64,000 bases of DNA, from positions 2,542,001-2,606,000 of the forward strand of contig OZ220216.1 in the NCBI GenBank assembly GCA_964291505.2, in the 5' to 3' direction. Below the pieces are notes generated by a model. That model was not told the DNA's origin, did not search any database, and saw only the letters and a program-made list of their open reading frames with translations. Shown piece by piece: positions 54,578 through 63,348 of this stretch. The position numbers and the translations under genes are program-made. The stretch comes from Kistimonas sp964291505. Its GTDB lineage: Bacteria; Pseudomonadota; Gammaproteobacteria; Pseudomonadales; Endozoicomonadaceae. Each line of letters opens with the position of its first letter. Position 1 is the stretch's first letter.

Positions 54578-55867
54578 ATGACAACAGAAAAACATCCCCC
54601 TGGCAGTTCTCAGGCGAGAGCATTGCTGGCCATTGCCCTGCTATTCACATGCATGGGGGTATTAACCTCGTTGAACGATGTACTGATTCCCCACCTCAAG
54701 GAGGTCTTCAACCTAAGTTACCAGGGCGCATTCCTGATCCAGCTGATCTGGTTTTCCGCCTTTTTGCTGCTTTCAGCGCCGGCGAGCCTTGCGATCCGGA
54801 AGAAGTCCTACCAGTTTGGTATGACCACTGGCTACTGCCTGACCTCGGCCGGTTGCTTGATTTTCCTGCCTGCCGCCTGGTTACGCTGTTATCCATTATT
54901 TCTGCTGGCTCTACTTGTCATTGCTGCCGGTGTTTGCTTTTTACTGGTCGTCAGCAATCCCTATGCCTCAGCACTGGGAGACAGCCGGACTATTCATCGC
55001 CGTCTGATGATTCTTCATGGTTTTTTCGCTGTCGGCATGACCCTCGCCCCTTGGCTTTCAGGACCGGCCATTCTGTCCTACCCACCGATTACTCATGAGA
55101 CTCAACTCACGATAAGCGATCGCCTATCACTCGCAGAAACCGTGATCGAGCCCTACCTGCTGTTAGCGACATGCCTGGCCGGAATCGCCTTTCTGACAGC
55201 AAGACAACACCTTCCCGACATCCTTCAGAAAGAACGCGAGTGCAAACCTGATGCAAAAGAACACAATTTCAGAGAGCATTCGGCCTGGCATCAGCGGCAC
55301 ACCCTGCTCGGCAGTATTGCGATTTTCATGTATGTCGGAACCGAAGTATTGCTGGGCAGTTTTATGGTGAGCTTCATCAAGGACCTGTCATTACCCATGT
55401 CATCCGCTACCATGGCACGCTTTATTGGGTATTACTGGCTCGGCATCGCGATTGGACGCTTTCTTGCCCCATGGTTTCTACATGAGATTCGCCCACGCAT
55501 AATGCTGGGCATGAGCGCATGGCTGTCACTACTGATGGTGATATGTGGGATTTTTGCCAATGGCTATATCGCACTGACGGCGATTACACTGATCGGCCTG
55601 TGTAACTCAGTGATGTATCCGTTGATATACAGCCTTTCCATGCAGAACCTCAGCCCTATGGCTGCTGCGCAGGCATCCGGCATCCTGAGTTCAGCTGGAG
55701 TTGGCGGCGGCATTGTCCCACTGAGCGCAGCCATCATTGCCGATCATTACGGCGTCAGAGGTGCGTTCTGGGTATCCGCCTGCTGTTATGGCTATATCCT
55801 GTACTACAGCATGAAAGGCTGTGAAATAACGACACAGGAAACCGGCAGCAGTGAAAAAATAAAGTAA
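54578..55867 (+). CDS. MFS transporter of the FHS (FucP/GluP-like) sugar family
   Basis: A 429-residue permease with 12 membrane segments. LTSLNDVLIPHLKEVFNLSYQGAFLIQ is the FHS signature region, with the Asp that couples protons in fucose permease; it is divided here only for length in homologues. The second half has GIAIGRFLAPWFL and LSPMAAAQASGILSSAGVGG. Likely substrate is a hexose or deoxyhexose; this is an inference. AAGGAG precedes the ATG. No sugar-metabolism gene is adjacent. Confidence 0.82.
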   Translation: MTTEKHPPGSSQARALLAIALLFTCMGVLTSLNDVLIPHLKEVFNLSYQGAFLIQLIWFSAFLLLSAPASLAIRKKSYQFGMTTGYCLTSAGCLIFLPAAWLRCYPLFLLALLVIAAGVCFLLVVSNPYASALGDSRTIHRRLMILHGFFAVGMTLAPWLSGPAILSYPPITHETQLTISDRLSLAETVIEPYLLLATCLAGIAFLTARQHLPDILQKERECKPDAKEHNFREHSAWHQRHTLLGSIAIFMYVGTEVLLGSFMVSFIKDLSLPMSSATMARFIGYYWLGIAIGRFLAPWFLHEIRPRIMLGMSAWLSLLMVICGIFANGYIALTAITLIGLCNSVMYPLIYSLSMQNLSPMAAAQASGILSSAGVGGGIVPLSAAIIADHYGVRGAFWVSACCYGYILYYSMKGCEITTQETGSSEKIK

Positions 55868-55900
55868 GGGAGAGAAGCAGAGTAAGAATGTAAGAGAAGA

Positions 55901-55975
55901 TGGCTGGGGTGGCAGGATTCGAACCTACGCATGACGGGATCAAAACCCGTTGCCTTACCGCTTGGCGACACCCCA
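55901..55975 (-). tRNA. tRNA-Gln (UUG), copy 1
   Basis: A 75-nt cloverleaf with encoded CCA. Read on the minus strand, the acceptor TGGGGTG pairs with CACCCCA, the anticodon loop is TTTTGAT with TTG, and the T loop is GGTTCGAATCC. Last of four tRNAs in the transcript. Confidence 0.95.
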
Positions 55976-55986
55976 ACAGAGGAACG

Positions 55987-56063
55987 TGGTAGCTAGGGGC
56001 AGATTCGAACTGCCGACCCCAGCATTATGAGTGCTGTGCTCTAACCAACTGAGCTACCTAGCC
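55987..56063 (-). tRNA. tRNA-Met (CAU), elongator, copy 1
   Basis: A 77-nt cloverleaf with encoded CCA. The acceptor GGCTAGG begins the tRNA, the anticodon loop is CTCATAA, and the first acceptor pair is G-C, so it is the elongator rather than the initiator form. Confidence 0.93.
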
Positions 56064-56081
56064 ATCATTCCTGAAAGGACA

Positions 56082-56156
56082 TGGCTGGGGTGGCAGGATT
56101 CGAACCTGCGCATGACGGGATCAAAACCCGTTGCCTTACCGCTTGGCGACACCCCA
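56082..56156 (-). tRNA. tRNA-Gln (UUG), copy 2
   Basis: Same structure as the copy at 55901 with one change in the T-arm region (CTGCG versus CTACG on the plus strand). CCA is encoded. Confidence 0.95.
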
Positions 56157-56255
56157 ACTGAGAACTTGAAGCACCGGAGAAGACCCGGCGACATCGAGGC
56201 CGGTATAGTAACGTTTCCGTTCTGAAAATCAACCCCTGAAAGTTCATCCCCTCGG

Positions 56256-56332
56256 TGGTAGCTAGGGGCAGATTCGAACTGCCGACCCCAGCATTATGAG
56301 TGCTGTGCTCTAACCAACTGAGCTACCTAGCC
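56256..56332 (-). tRNA. tRNA-Met (CAU), elongator, copy 2
   Basis: Identical in sequence to the copy at 55987 as far as I can compare. It is first in the Met-Gln-Met-Gln transcript, just after the promoter. Confidence 0.93.
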
Positions 56333-56349
56333 CCGACGAGATGCGGCGC

Positions 56350-56378
56350 ATTTTGGTGATATTGGGGCGCTGTGTCAA
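56350..56378 (-). promoter_or_regulatory. Promoter of the Met-Gln tRNA operon
   Basis: On the minus strand TTGACA, a 17-nt spacer and CAAAAT, placing the transcription start about 11 nt before the first tRNA-Met. A GC-rich discriminator (GCGCCGC) follows, typical of stringently controlled genes. Confidence 0.75.
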
Positions 56379-56423
56379 TAGCCGCTTTTCCGAAAAATAC
56401 ATAGCTGCAAATTATGCACTCGC

Positions 56424-57839
56424 TTAAGACATCAGATGATAAGCCTCCTCAACATTCAACCTTTCACGTGGCGAAGCCACCTCGGTTTTCGACGCCACAG
56501 CAGAACGACCCAATGCTGATGTCTCTTCACTACGGCTTGATACCACACTTACAGACCCCTCCATAGCTGTAGAAGCGTGACTACTGGATTGCCCAATTTC
56601 AACTCTTTGACCAGAATCCCGAAGAATCATGGAACCCGTGGAAGACGCCCGGTAAGATGGCCTACTGAGTACGTGTTCAGCCACCCTGCCCCCCAACCGA
56701 CAACAAGCACTAGGAAGAGCACTTAAAAGCCTAACTGCGCCTATAAAAGACATGAACAAAATCACCCCTATATATCCGTCCACTCCCGACTGTTTAATGA
56801 TTAACATCAAGGAAGCGATCATCCCATTTATTTCTTGCTCTTCCTTACTGACTTCGTGAACCTCTGTTTCAAAGGCTGGCTCTTTCCCACGATTTAACTC
56901 TGTGACAAAAGAATCATTTTTTAGCATCCTCTCTACGGCTTCAGCCTGACTCAAATTAAACTTATTTTTAGCTTCAAAGATTAATCGACCCAATGTCGCA
57001 GAAAAATCACCCTTATCGAGAATAGCAAGCCCCCTTGGCACCCCATTCTCTGTCGGAATAGACACTAGATAATAAGCAAGTACGATAAAGCCTATCACAC
57101 CCAACCAACGCCCTATATTTTGCAAAAAATAATATGACTTATCCTCATGAATTAAATGCATTGGGACCAGAAGGCTATAAGGCCCCGGCTTTTCTTTCTG
57201 CATTTTTTTTACGTTCTGATCAGCACGACCCAAATAACAGGTAAAGAAAACTGCCGGCGCCAATTCTATACAGTCAAAAAGCTGCTCTATTGTTTCTTGA
57301 TACTCAGAGTCTTCGCCAAATTCTTCTATGTGATGACGCAACACACCCTCTTTGATACGCATGAAAGCGTCACGAAGAAAATTCCCATTCACTTGGCCAT
57401 TCGCAAGCCCATCGCACAGCACAGGGTATAAATATTCATTTAACGTGCTCTTTATCAACTCTCCCACTCGCCGATTATGTGCTCGCATTTGCTGATAACA
57501 TAGAGCAGCACTCTCACTAATCCCAGGGATTCTCTGCCTCTCTTTAAGAGCCTGTTCAAAGATATGCGGTTTAAACAAATACCTATCAACTTCCACATTC
57601 ACCGAGGCATCCCTAAACCGCAACTGCTTCAAACCGGCAGCCCGTTCTTCACGATTATGTATCCCCCCACCCTCATCAGTCAGGCTTAAAGATCGGGCCC
57701 GAACTTGCACATCCGGCTGCAAAGGTTCATACGTTGCTGAAAATGTTTTTACCTCAATAACATCTTGGTCTGATAACAATTTAACATCCTCTTCCGACCT
57801 ACTTGAAGACCTTGCAAAAAACTGATTAATCCTATCCAT
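56424..57839 (-). CDS. Orphan protein with two membrane segments
   Basis: A 471-residue protein I do not recognise. Seen: a Ser/Arg-rich N-terminus, a soluble helical region (~30-255), membrane segments near 267-285 (WLGVIGFIVLAYYLVSIP) and ~370-392 (GYIGVILFMSFIGAVRLL), an acidic region between them, and a Ser-rich C-terminal tail of about 80 residues. It has no signal peptide. The frame opens at 57869, but GAGG 6 nt before the ATG at 57839 sets the start. It stands alone upstream of the tRNA-Met/Gln operon; AT-rich codon use and the tRNA neighbour suggest acquired DNA. The two-helix, Ser-rich design recalls secreted membrane-inserting effectors, but nothing proves this. Confidence 0.75.
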   Translation of the reverse strand: MDRINQFFARSSSRSEEDVKLLSDQDVIEVKTFSATYEPLQPDVQVRARSLSLTDEGGGIHNREERAAGLKQLRFRDASVNVEVDRYLFKPHIFEQALKERQRIPGISESAALCYQQMRAHNRRVGELIKSTLNEYLYPVLCDGLANGQVNGNFLRDAFMRIKEGVLRHHIEEFGEDSEYQETIEQLFDCIELAPAVFFTCYLGRADQNVKKMQKEKPGPYSLLVPMHLIHEDKSYYFLQNIGRWLGVIGFIVLAYYLVSIPTENGVPRGLAILDKGDFSATLGRLIFEAKNKFNLSQAEAVERMLKNDSFVTELNRGKEPAFETEVHEVSKEEQEINGMIASLMLIIKQSGVDGYIGVILFMSFIGAVRLLSALPSACCRLGGRVAEHVLSRPSYRASSTGSMILRDSGQRVEIGQSSSHASTAMEGSVSVVSSRSEETSALGRSAVASKTEVASPRERLNVEEAYHLMS

Positions 57840-58019
57840 AAATAACCTCAACCTATTTGATATACTCAATTAGCGATCATATTTCTCTATGCAGCAATTG
57901 CATTAACGAACAGGTTATAGACATTAATTCCAACAGCACTGTTTTTAGATCACCACATCAAAATTCCTGATAAACTCTTTCCCCGCTGACCACACAACAA
58001 CCATTACACAGGTACGAAC

Positions 58020-59201
58020 ATGACCCAGGAATCGATCGTAATTGTCAGCGGCGCCCGCACACCGATGGGTGGCCTGCAAGGCTCGCTGTCCAGCCTGACA
58101 GCGCCGGAGCTGGGCAGCATCGCCATCAAAGAGACCGTCAGCCGCGCGAATATCAATCCTGAAGACGTTGATGAAGTGATCATGGGCTGCGTCCTGCCCG
58201 CAGGCCTTGGACAGGGCCCAGCCCGCCAAGCATCCCGAAAAGCCGGACTACCGGACGCCACCGGCTGCACAACCATCAACAAGCTCTGCGGTTCCGGCAT
58301 GAAAGCCGTAATGCTGGCCCACGACCTGATTCGCGCCGGCACCAACCAGATCATGATTGCCGGCGGCATGGAAAGCATGAGTAACGCCCCCTACCTGCTC
58401 GACAAGGCTCGCAGCGGCTACCGCATGGGACACGGCAAGGTCATGGACCACATGTTCCTGGATGGACTGGAAGATGCAGAAACCGGTCGCCTGATGGGCT
58501 CTTTCGCCCAGGAAGTGGCAGATAAATACGAACTCTCCCGCGAAGCGATGGACGCTTTTGCCATCGAATCACTAAAGCGAGCCCAGAAAGCGACTAACGA
58601 CGGCTTACTGGAGGCTGAGATTGCCCCTGTCACCTACACCACCCGCAAAGGTGAGCAGACTGTTAGCCAGGATGAACAACCCTTTAACGCCAATATTGAA
58701 AAAATCCCCAGCCTGCGTCCGGCGTTCAGCAAGGACGGCACTATCACCGCCGCCAATGCCAGCTCCATTTCCGATGGCGCCTCCGCCCTGCTGCTGATGA
58801 CTGAAAGCGAAGCGGCGAAGCGCGGACTGCAACCACTGGCCCGCATTGTCGCGCACAGCACCCACTCCCAGCATCCGTCAGAGTTCACCATCGCCCCGGT
58901 CGGTGCGCTAACCAAAGTGCTAGCAAAAACCGGCTGGAACAAAGACGACGTTGACCTATTCGAGATCAATGAAGCCTTTGCCATGGTCACCATGATTGCC
59001 ATGCAGGAGCACGGTCTCGATCACAACAAGGTCAATGTACATGGCGGCGCTTGCGCACAAGGGCACCCCATCGGCTCGACCGGCTCGCGGATCCTGCTCT
59101 CACTGATCTATGCACTGAAGCAATACGGTAAGAAGAAAGGCATCGCCAGTCTCTGTATTGGCGGTGGAGAAGCGACAGCCGTCGCTGTTGAAGTACTCTA
59201 G
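58020..59201 (+). CDS. Acetyl-CoA acetyltransferase (thiolase)
   Basis: A 393-residue biosynthetic-type thiolase that condenses two acetyl-CoA or cleaves acetoacetyl-CoA. The nucleophile Cys is in NKLCGSGMKAVM (~residue 89), NEAFAM carries the active-site His-region Asn, and GGACAQGHPIGSTG holds the second His/Cys pair. Length fits AtoB/PhaA. No PHB or ketone-body gene is adjacent, so its pathway is open. Confidence 0.94.
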   Translation: MTQESIVIVSGARTPMGGLQGSLSSLTAPELGSIAIKETVSRANINPEDVDEVIMGCVLPAGLGQGPARQASRKAGLPDATGCTTINKLCGSGMKAVMLAHDLIRAGTNQIMIAGGMESMSNAPYLLDKARSGYRMGHGKVMDHMFLDGLEDAETGRLMGSFAQEVADKYELSREAMDAFAIESLKRAQKATNDGLLEAEIAPVTYTTRKGEQTVSQDEQPFNANIEKIPSLRPAFSKDGTITAANASSISDGASALLLMTESEAAKRGLQPLARIVAHSTHSQHPSEFTIAPVGALTKVLAKTGWNKDDVDLFEINEAFAMVTMIAMQEHGLDHNKVNVHGGACAQGHPIGSTGSRILLSLIYALKQYGKKKGIASLCIGGGEATAVAVEVL

Positions 59202-59214
59202 GAAAGGTACAGGA

Positions 59215-59241
59215 TTGTCCAGGCCTATGCTGCCTGGACAA
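59215..59241. terminator. Hairpin between the thiolase and methyltransferase genes
   Basis: Perfect 10-bp arms TTGTCCAGGC and GCCTGGACAA around a 7-nt loop, overlapping the last codons of the methyltransferase. T runs are poor, so it may be a weak bidirectional terminator. Confidence 0.5.
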
Positions 59242-59938
59242 CTTTCTGTACATAAACGGTCGTCACACCCCAAGTGAAAACAGCAGGAAATGCATCAATA
59301 AGCTCAAACGCCCCAGGCAAATAGCTCGTCAGGGGATAACTTACCGTAATGATCCTTACACCCTCTCCCTTTTCACAGCAACGCTGGGCAAATCGAGTAA
59401 TAAGGTCATCATTTAGGTTCGAGCCATAGAGATAAATAACATCAGGCTCGCCAGGCAGCAACTCCCCCATATCACCACAAACGAAGCTCATCTGTTCTTG
59501 GCTGCCAGTTCGTCTAACCACACTGTCAGCCTGACTGACAAATTCTGGAATATGTTCAAGGCCAACAACACGGCAACCAATCACCGTCGCTAACCAAAAG
59601 CAGTTGCGCCCGGTCGCAGCCCCTACTTCAAGCACCTCATCACCAGCGTTAATGCCTGCCCGTCTTTGGATTCTAGCCAGCGTTAGCAGCGGGGTTTCAC
59701 CAAAGCAATGTACATCTGATGTCGCTTGCCCAGAATAATAATCCCGACTCAATCGCCAGGCATCGCGCCCCGAAAACAGCAACCGGCGCCAGAACTCTGT
59801 TCGCAGGAAATCCCTGTTAATCACAAACGGCAGAGCCTGCAGGGCCAGACGCACCTCTCGCACTGAAACCAGTATTGAAAGCGGCCACAGCCTCACCCGC
59901 TCCAAAAATGTCATCTGCCTGCTTTGTAGGCCTTCCAT
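59225..59938 (-). CDS. SAM-dependent methyltransferase (class I)
   Basis: A 237-residue Rossmann-type methyltransferase. Motif I is EVLEVGAATGRNCFWLA (~residue 100), motif II includes VVGLEHIPEF, and VCGDMGELLPGEPDVIYLYGS covers motifs III and IV. The N-terminal ~80 residues are basic with aromatic residues and may bind a membrane or nucleic acid. The substrate is unknown; a DOT1-like or lipid-type enzyme is possible. Convergent with the thiolase gene. Confidence 0.75.
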   Translation of the reverse strand: MEGLQSRQMTFLERVRLWPLSILVSVREVRLALQALPFVINRDFLRTEFWRRLLFSGRDAWRLSRDYYSGQATSDVHCFGETPLLTLARIQRRAGINAGDEVLEVGAATGRNCFWLATVIGCRVVGLEHIPEFVSQADSVVRRTGSQEQMSFVCGDMGELLPGEPDVIYLYGSNLNDDLITRFAQRCCEKGEGVRIITVSYPLTSYLPGAFELIDAFPAVFTWGVTTVYVQKVVQAA

Positions 59939-60153
59939 GCCCTCTCCCGAATGGTGTTTTTTACCTCACAAATACCACTGATCGTCTATAAATCTGTAGC
60001 CAGACAAATACTCGGACCCCCAGCGCACCACTCGGGTCTAAAGAATCAACACTTATGACTGGCAATCCACGTCCTAAATGGAGTTTAGCTGTATCCCTAT
60101 GGTCAGCACGTACTCACAAACCACACATTTGAGTAATAAAAAGGAGGCATCCC

Positions 60154-60753
60154 ATGAAACTGCTCAAGATCAACACCCTGTTTTTATGTCTGCTGACGAC
60201 AGTGATCAGCATCAACAGCCAAGCCGATGGCAATCCAGCCTCCCCTGAGACCAACGGCACCATTGATCAGATGGAAAGCACACAGCGAGCACTACTTGAT
60301 CATTATGAAGCAAACATCACCATCACTAACAACTCCCAGTTCACGCTGCTATTCACAGGCTGTAATCCTATCGAGGGTAAAAAAAGCCGCTGCACCGTCA
60401 ACGAAAACAGCGTCGCTGACCCTCACACAACTCTCTACGTTGGCACAGCCAAAAGCAGCAAGCACGGACCCTCCGGTGACTTCACCTTCATTGCAGAACA
60501 CTTGGGCGCCATTCCGTTCAAGCTCAACTACCAATTCAACAAAGATACCAGCCTGACCCATCTACAGATTAACGCCACAGCCAGCGAACCCTCGCCCCTG
60601 CTGTTCTCAATTGATAGCGAAAGTTGTACGAGTAATCCTGATGCACAAGGCATCATGCGCTGCTGCAGTTTTGACCGTTCACGACACACGTTGCATAAAA
60701 ACTATGAATACCAGTGTACACTGCCTATTACCGCTGAGCTGGCAAGCCCATGA
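60154..60753 (+). CDS. Secreted Cys-containing protein of unknown function
   Basis: A 199-residue exported protein with a signal peptide (MKLLKINTLFLCLLTTVISI, cut after about residue 25) and a strong AAAGGAGG 8 nt before the ATG. The mature part has Cys in FTGCNPIEGKKSRC, SCTSNPDAQG, RCCSF and YQCTL, enough for three disulfides, and looks beta-rich (NITITNNSQFTLLFTGCNP). This pattern recalls small exported host-interaction proteins, but I recognise no family. It stands alone. Confidence 0.72.
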   Translation: MKLLKINTLFLCLLTTVISINSQADGNPASPETNGTIDQMESTQRALLDHYEANITITNNSQFTLLFTGCNPIEGKKSRCTVNENSVADPHTTLYVGTAKSSKHGPSGDFTFIAEHLGAIPFKLNYQFNKDTSLTHLQINATASEPSPLLFSIDSESCTSNPDAQGIMRCCSFDRSRHTLHKNYEYQCTLPITAELASP

Positions 60754-60852
60754 GCTTGCCTGTAAAGTATTTTTTACACATAATCGATTCCCATTCGCCA
60801 CGGAGTGGCGCTATAACCATAATAATCAGGCCTTTTGAGCGGATTAAGCCCT

Positions 60853-61038
60853 ATGCAGACAGAGCAAAAAAAGCTGTCAGATGCCGACCAGCGTCGCGTC
60901 GACGAGGTCACCTCAACCGGTATCAACAGCGTCGAACGGGAACCCTTCCACCCATGGCGCATGATGCTGTGGCTGGCAGTTGTTATTGTCGTCTTCGGCG
61001 TTATTGCCCGGTACCTCGGCAAACTGTACCTGCCGTAA
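60853..61038 (+). CDS. DUF3094 small membrane protein
   Basis: A 61-residue protein with a charged N-terminus (DADQRRVDEV), the conserved VEREPFHPWRMM and one C-terminal membrane helix. It matches DUF3094, which in Pseudomonas is encoded next to ndh, as here. The start at 60853 (ATG) is preferred over the TTG at 60835. Its function is unknown; association with Ndh is inferred from the neighbourhood. Confidence 0.85.
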   Translation: MQTEQKKLSDADQRRVDEVTSTGINSVEREPFHPWRMMLWLAVVIVVFGVIARYLGKLYLP

Positions 61039-61082
61039 TCACCCAACCACCCATTGAATGACCAGCCCGGAACTGAAATAAC

Positions 61083-62405
61083 ATGAACAACAGTGAGAAC
61101 GGACTGCACAAGGTCGTTGTCGTCGGTGGTGGTGCCGCTGGCCTGGAACTGGCAACCCGTCTTGGCAGAAAACTCGGTGCACACCAAAAAGCCCATATCA
61201 CGCTGGTTGATACCCGCATGACGCATATCTGGAAGCCGCTTCTGCACGAAGTCGCGGCGGGCTCCCTGAACTCCTACAGTGATGAACTGAATTATGTCGC
61301 CCAGGCTAACTGGAATCACTTCCACTTCCAGCCCGGCCGAATGATCCAGCTGGATCGCCAGAAGCAGGTAATTACCCTAGCCGCAACAGTGGATACCAAT
61401 GGCAAGCAACTGCTACCTGAGCGCACCCTGACATATGACACACTCGTCATTGCCGTCGGGAGTCATTCGAATGACTTTGGCACTCCCGGTGTTCAGGAGC
61501 ACTGCCTCACGCTCGACTGTAGGGAACAGGCCGAGCAGGTGCATACCCGTTTCATCAGCGAGTACCTCAGGGCACAGGCTGCCGAGGATCCCAGCGAAAA
61601 GATGAATATTGCCATTGTCGGCGCCGGCGCCACCGGCGTTGAGCTGGCCGCAGAACTCCATTATGCAGCGAAAGTCATGGCACGCTATGGTATGGATGCC
61701 ATCAAACCGGAAAACGTCAACATCACGATTATTGAAGGCAGTGAACGTGTATTACCGGTCCTCCCCATACGAATCAGTACAGGTGTACAAAAGCAACTCG
61801 ACAAGTTGAAAATTCGCACACTGACCGGCCATATCGTCAAAGAGGTCACAGAAGATGGGCTGGCCACCAACCAAGGGGAGTTTGTTAAAGCAGAACTGAA
61901 AATCTGGGCAGCCGGCATTAAAGCACCCAATTTCCTGAATCATCTGAATGGACTGGAAACCAACCGAATCAACCAACTGATCGTCAAACCGACCCTTCAA
62001 ACAACACTCGACGATAACATCTTTGCCATTGGCGACTGTGCATCGTGCACCCTGGTGAACCGACAAGGAGAGAACTACACAGTCCCTCCTCGCGCTCAGG
62101 CGGCACATCAGCAGGCCAGCCTCGTCGCCCGATCTATCATTGACAGTCTCAAGGGAAAAGCACCCGGCAACTTCAGTTACAAAGACCATGGATCACTCAT
62201 TTCGCTGAGTACCCATACCGCCGTTGGCAACCTGATGGGCAACCTCACTGGAAACATCATGCTGGAAGGCTTTCTGGCCAGAATGTTTTATATATCGCTA
62301 TATCGCCTGCATCAGATGGCTGTCTACGGCAAGTGGCGGACGGGCCTGATCATGGTGAAGGATCTGCTTGAACGCACCACACGACCAAGACTGAAATTGC
62401 ATTAA
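61083..62405 (+). CDS. ndh: Type II NADH dehydrogenase
   Basis: A 440-residue FAD flavoprotein that oxidises NADH and reduces quinone without pumping protons. The FAD loop is VVVGGGAAGLELATRLG, the NAD loop IAIVGAGATGVELAAEL (~residue 175), and the quinone-site region FAIGDCASC is present. The C-terminal amphipathic stretch binds the membrane. It follows the DUF3094 gene by 44 nt and is followed by the Asn-Lys tRNA array on the other strand. Confidence 0.95.
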   Translation: MNNSENGLHKVVVVGGGAAGLELATRLGRKLGAHQKAHITLVDTRMTHIWKPLLHEVAAGSLNSYSDELNYVAQANWNHFHFQPGRMIQLDRQKQVITLAATVDTNGKQLLPERTLTYDTLVIAVGSHSNDFGTPGVQEHCLTLDCREQAEQVHTRFISEYLRAQAAEDPSEKMNIAIVGAGATGVELAAELHYAAKVMARYGMDAIKPENVNITIIEGSERVLPVLPIRISTGVQKQLDKLKIRTLTGHIVKEVTEDGLATNQGEFVKAELKIWAAGIKAPNFLNHLNGLETNRINQLIVKPTLQTTLDDNIFAIGDCASCTLVNRQGENYTVPPRAQAAHQQASLVARSIIDSLKGKAPGNFSYKDHGSLISLSTHTAVGNLMGNLTGNIMLEGFLARMFYISLYRLHQMAVYGKWRTGLIMVKDLLERTTRPRLKLH

Positions 62406-62457
62406 ATGGAAAAGAGGGCAAGGAAGCCTGAACAGTGAAGAGAGAAAAAAGATGAAA

Positions 62458-62533
62458 TGGTGGGTCGTGTAGGATTCGAACCTACGACCAATTGGTTAAA
62501 AGCCAACTGCTCTACCGACTGAGCTAACGACCC
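62458..62533 (-). tRNA. tRNA-Lys (UUU), copy 1
   Basis: A 76-nt cloverleaf with encoded CCA. Acceptor GGGTCGT / ACGACCC, anticodon loop CTTTTAA. It differs from the other copies by a D-arm base (GTCGGT for GTTGGT). Last in the transcript. Confidence 0.96.
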
Positions 62534-62572
62534 ATACCGGACGACGGACTCTATCCCGCCTTAAGAGGAAGA

Positions 62573-62648
62573 TGGTGGGTCGTGTAGGATTCGAACCTAC
62601 GACCAATTGGTTAAAAGCCAACTGCTCTACCAACTGAGCTAACGACCC
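62573..62648 (-). tRNA. tRNA-Lys (UUU), copy 2
   Basis: Cloverleaf with encoded CCA, identical to copies 3 and 4 by eye. Anticodon TTT. Confidence 0.96.
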
Positions 62649-62682
62649 AACAAGTGACGACTCTCGATCATCACTTTTAAAT

Positions 62683-62758
62683 TGGCTCCCCGAGCTGGAC
62701 TCGAACCAGCGACCCAATGATTAACAGTCATTTGCTCTACCAACTGAGCTATCAGGGA
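62683..62758 (-). tRNA. tRNA-Asn (GUU), copy 1
   Basis: A 76-nt cloverleaf with encoded CCA. Acceptor TCCCTGA pairs with TCGGGGA through one U-G pair. Anticodon loop CTGTTAA. Confidence 0.96.
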
Positions 62759-62786
62759 ACTACCTGTGCCAATGCACAAATAAAAA

Positions 62787-62862
62787 TGGTGGGTCGTGTA
62801 GGATTCGAACCTACGACCAATTGGTTAAAAGCCAACTGCTCTACCAACTGAGCTAACGACCC
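62787..62862 (-). tRNA. tRNA-Lys (UUU), copy 3
   Basis: Cloverleaf with encoded CCA, exactly 214 nt from copy 2. Anticodon TTT. Confidence 0.96.
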
Positions 62863-62896
62863 AACAAGTGACGACTCTCGATCATCACTTTTAAAT

Positions 62897-62972
62897 TGGC
62901 TCCCCGAGCTGGACTCGAACCAGCGACCCAATGATTAACAGTCATTTGCTCTACCAACTGAGCTATCAGGGA
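62897..62972 (-). tRNA. tRNA-Asn (GUU), copy 2
   Basis: Same as copy 1, including the U-G acceptor pair, 214 nt away. Encoded CCA. Confidence 0.96.
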
Positions 62973-63000
62973 ACTACCTGTGCCAATGCACAAATAAAAA

Positions 63001-63076
63001 TGGTGGGTCGTGTAGGATTCGAACCTACGACCAATTGGTTAAAAGCCAACTGCTCTACCAACTGAGCTAACGACCC
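63001..63076 (-). tRNA. tRNA-Lys (UUU), copy 4
   Basis: Cloverleaf with encoded CCA, exactly 214 nt from copy 3. Anticodon TTT. Confidence 0.96.
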
Positions 63077-63110
63077 AACAAGTGACGACTCGCGATCACC
63101 ACCTTTAAAT

Positions 63111-63186
63111 TGGCTCCCCGAGCTGGACTCGAACCAGCGACCCAATGATTAACAGTCATTTGCTCTACCAACTGAGCTATCGGGGA
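63111..63186 (-). tRNA. tRNA-Asn (GUU), copy 3
   Basis: Promoter-proximal Asn copy. Here the acceptor is TCCCCGA, fully paired with TCGGGGA, unlike the other two. Encoded CCA. Confidence 0.96.
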
Positions 63187-63230
63187 ACAGCGTTTCGGAT
63201 GCCGTGATGTGCATCACTCAACGGCGGCGA

Positions 63231-63258
63231 ATAATAATAACTTTCCGGAAAGAGTCAA
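63231..63258 (-). promoter_or_regulatory. Promoter of the Asn-Lys tRNA operon, with a palindrome in its spacer
   Basis: On the minus strand TTGACT, a 16-nt spacer and TATTAT, followed by a GC-rich discriminator (CGCCGCCG). The spacer contains the perfect 12-bp palindrome CTTTCCGGAAAG (63241-63252). The transcription start is about 38 nt before tRNA-Asn copy 3. Confidence 0.7.
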
Positions 63259-63348
63259 GCCTTTTCATCGCCAGAAAGACATAACAGGTATAACCCGAAC
63301 CCCAAAAACGTCATTAAAACCAACAGCAATTCAGGCACTATTTGCCGG

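Noticed and set aside
54520..55098. A 192-codon frame overlapping the start of the FHS permease
   Set aside because: It is out of frame with a clear 12-helix transporter and has a low-complexity, non-conserved look.
62458..63186. Regular repeats that could suggest a CRISPR array
   Set aside because: The repeated units fold as tRNA-Lys and tRNA-Asn with encoded CCA; there are no short unique spacers or cas genes.
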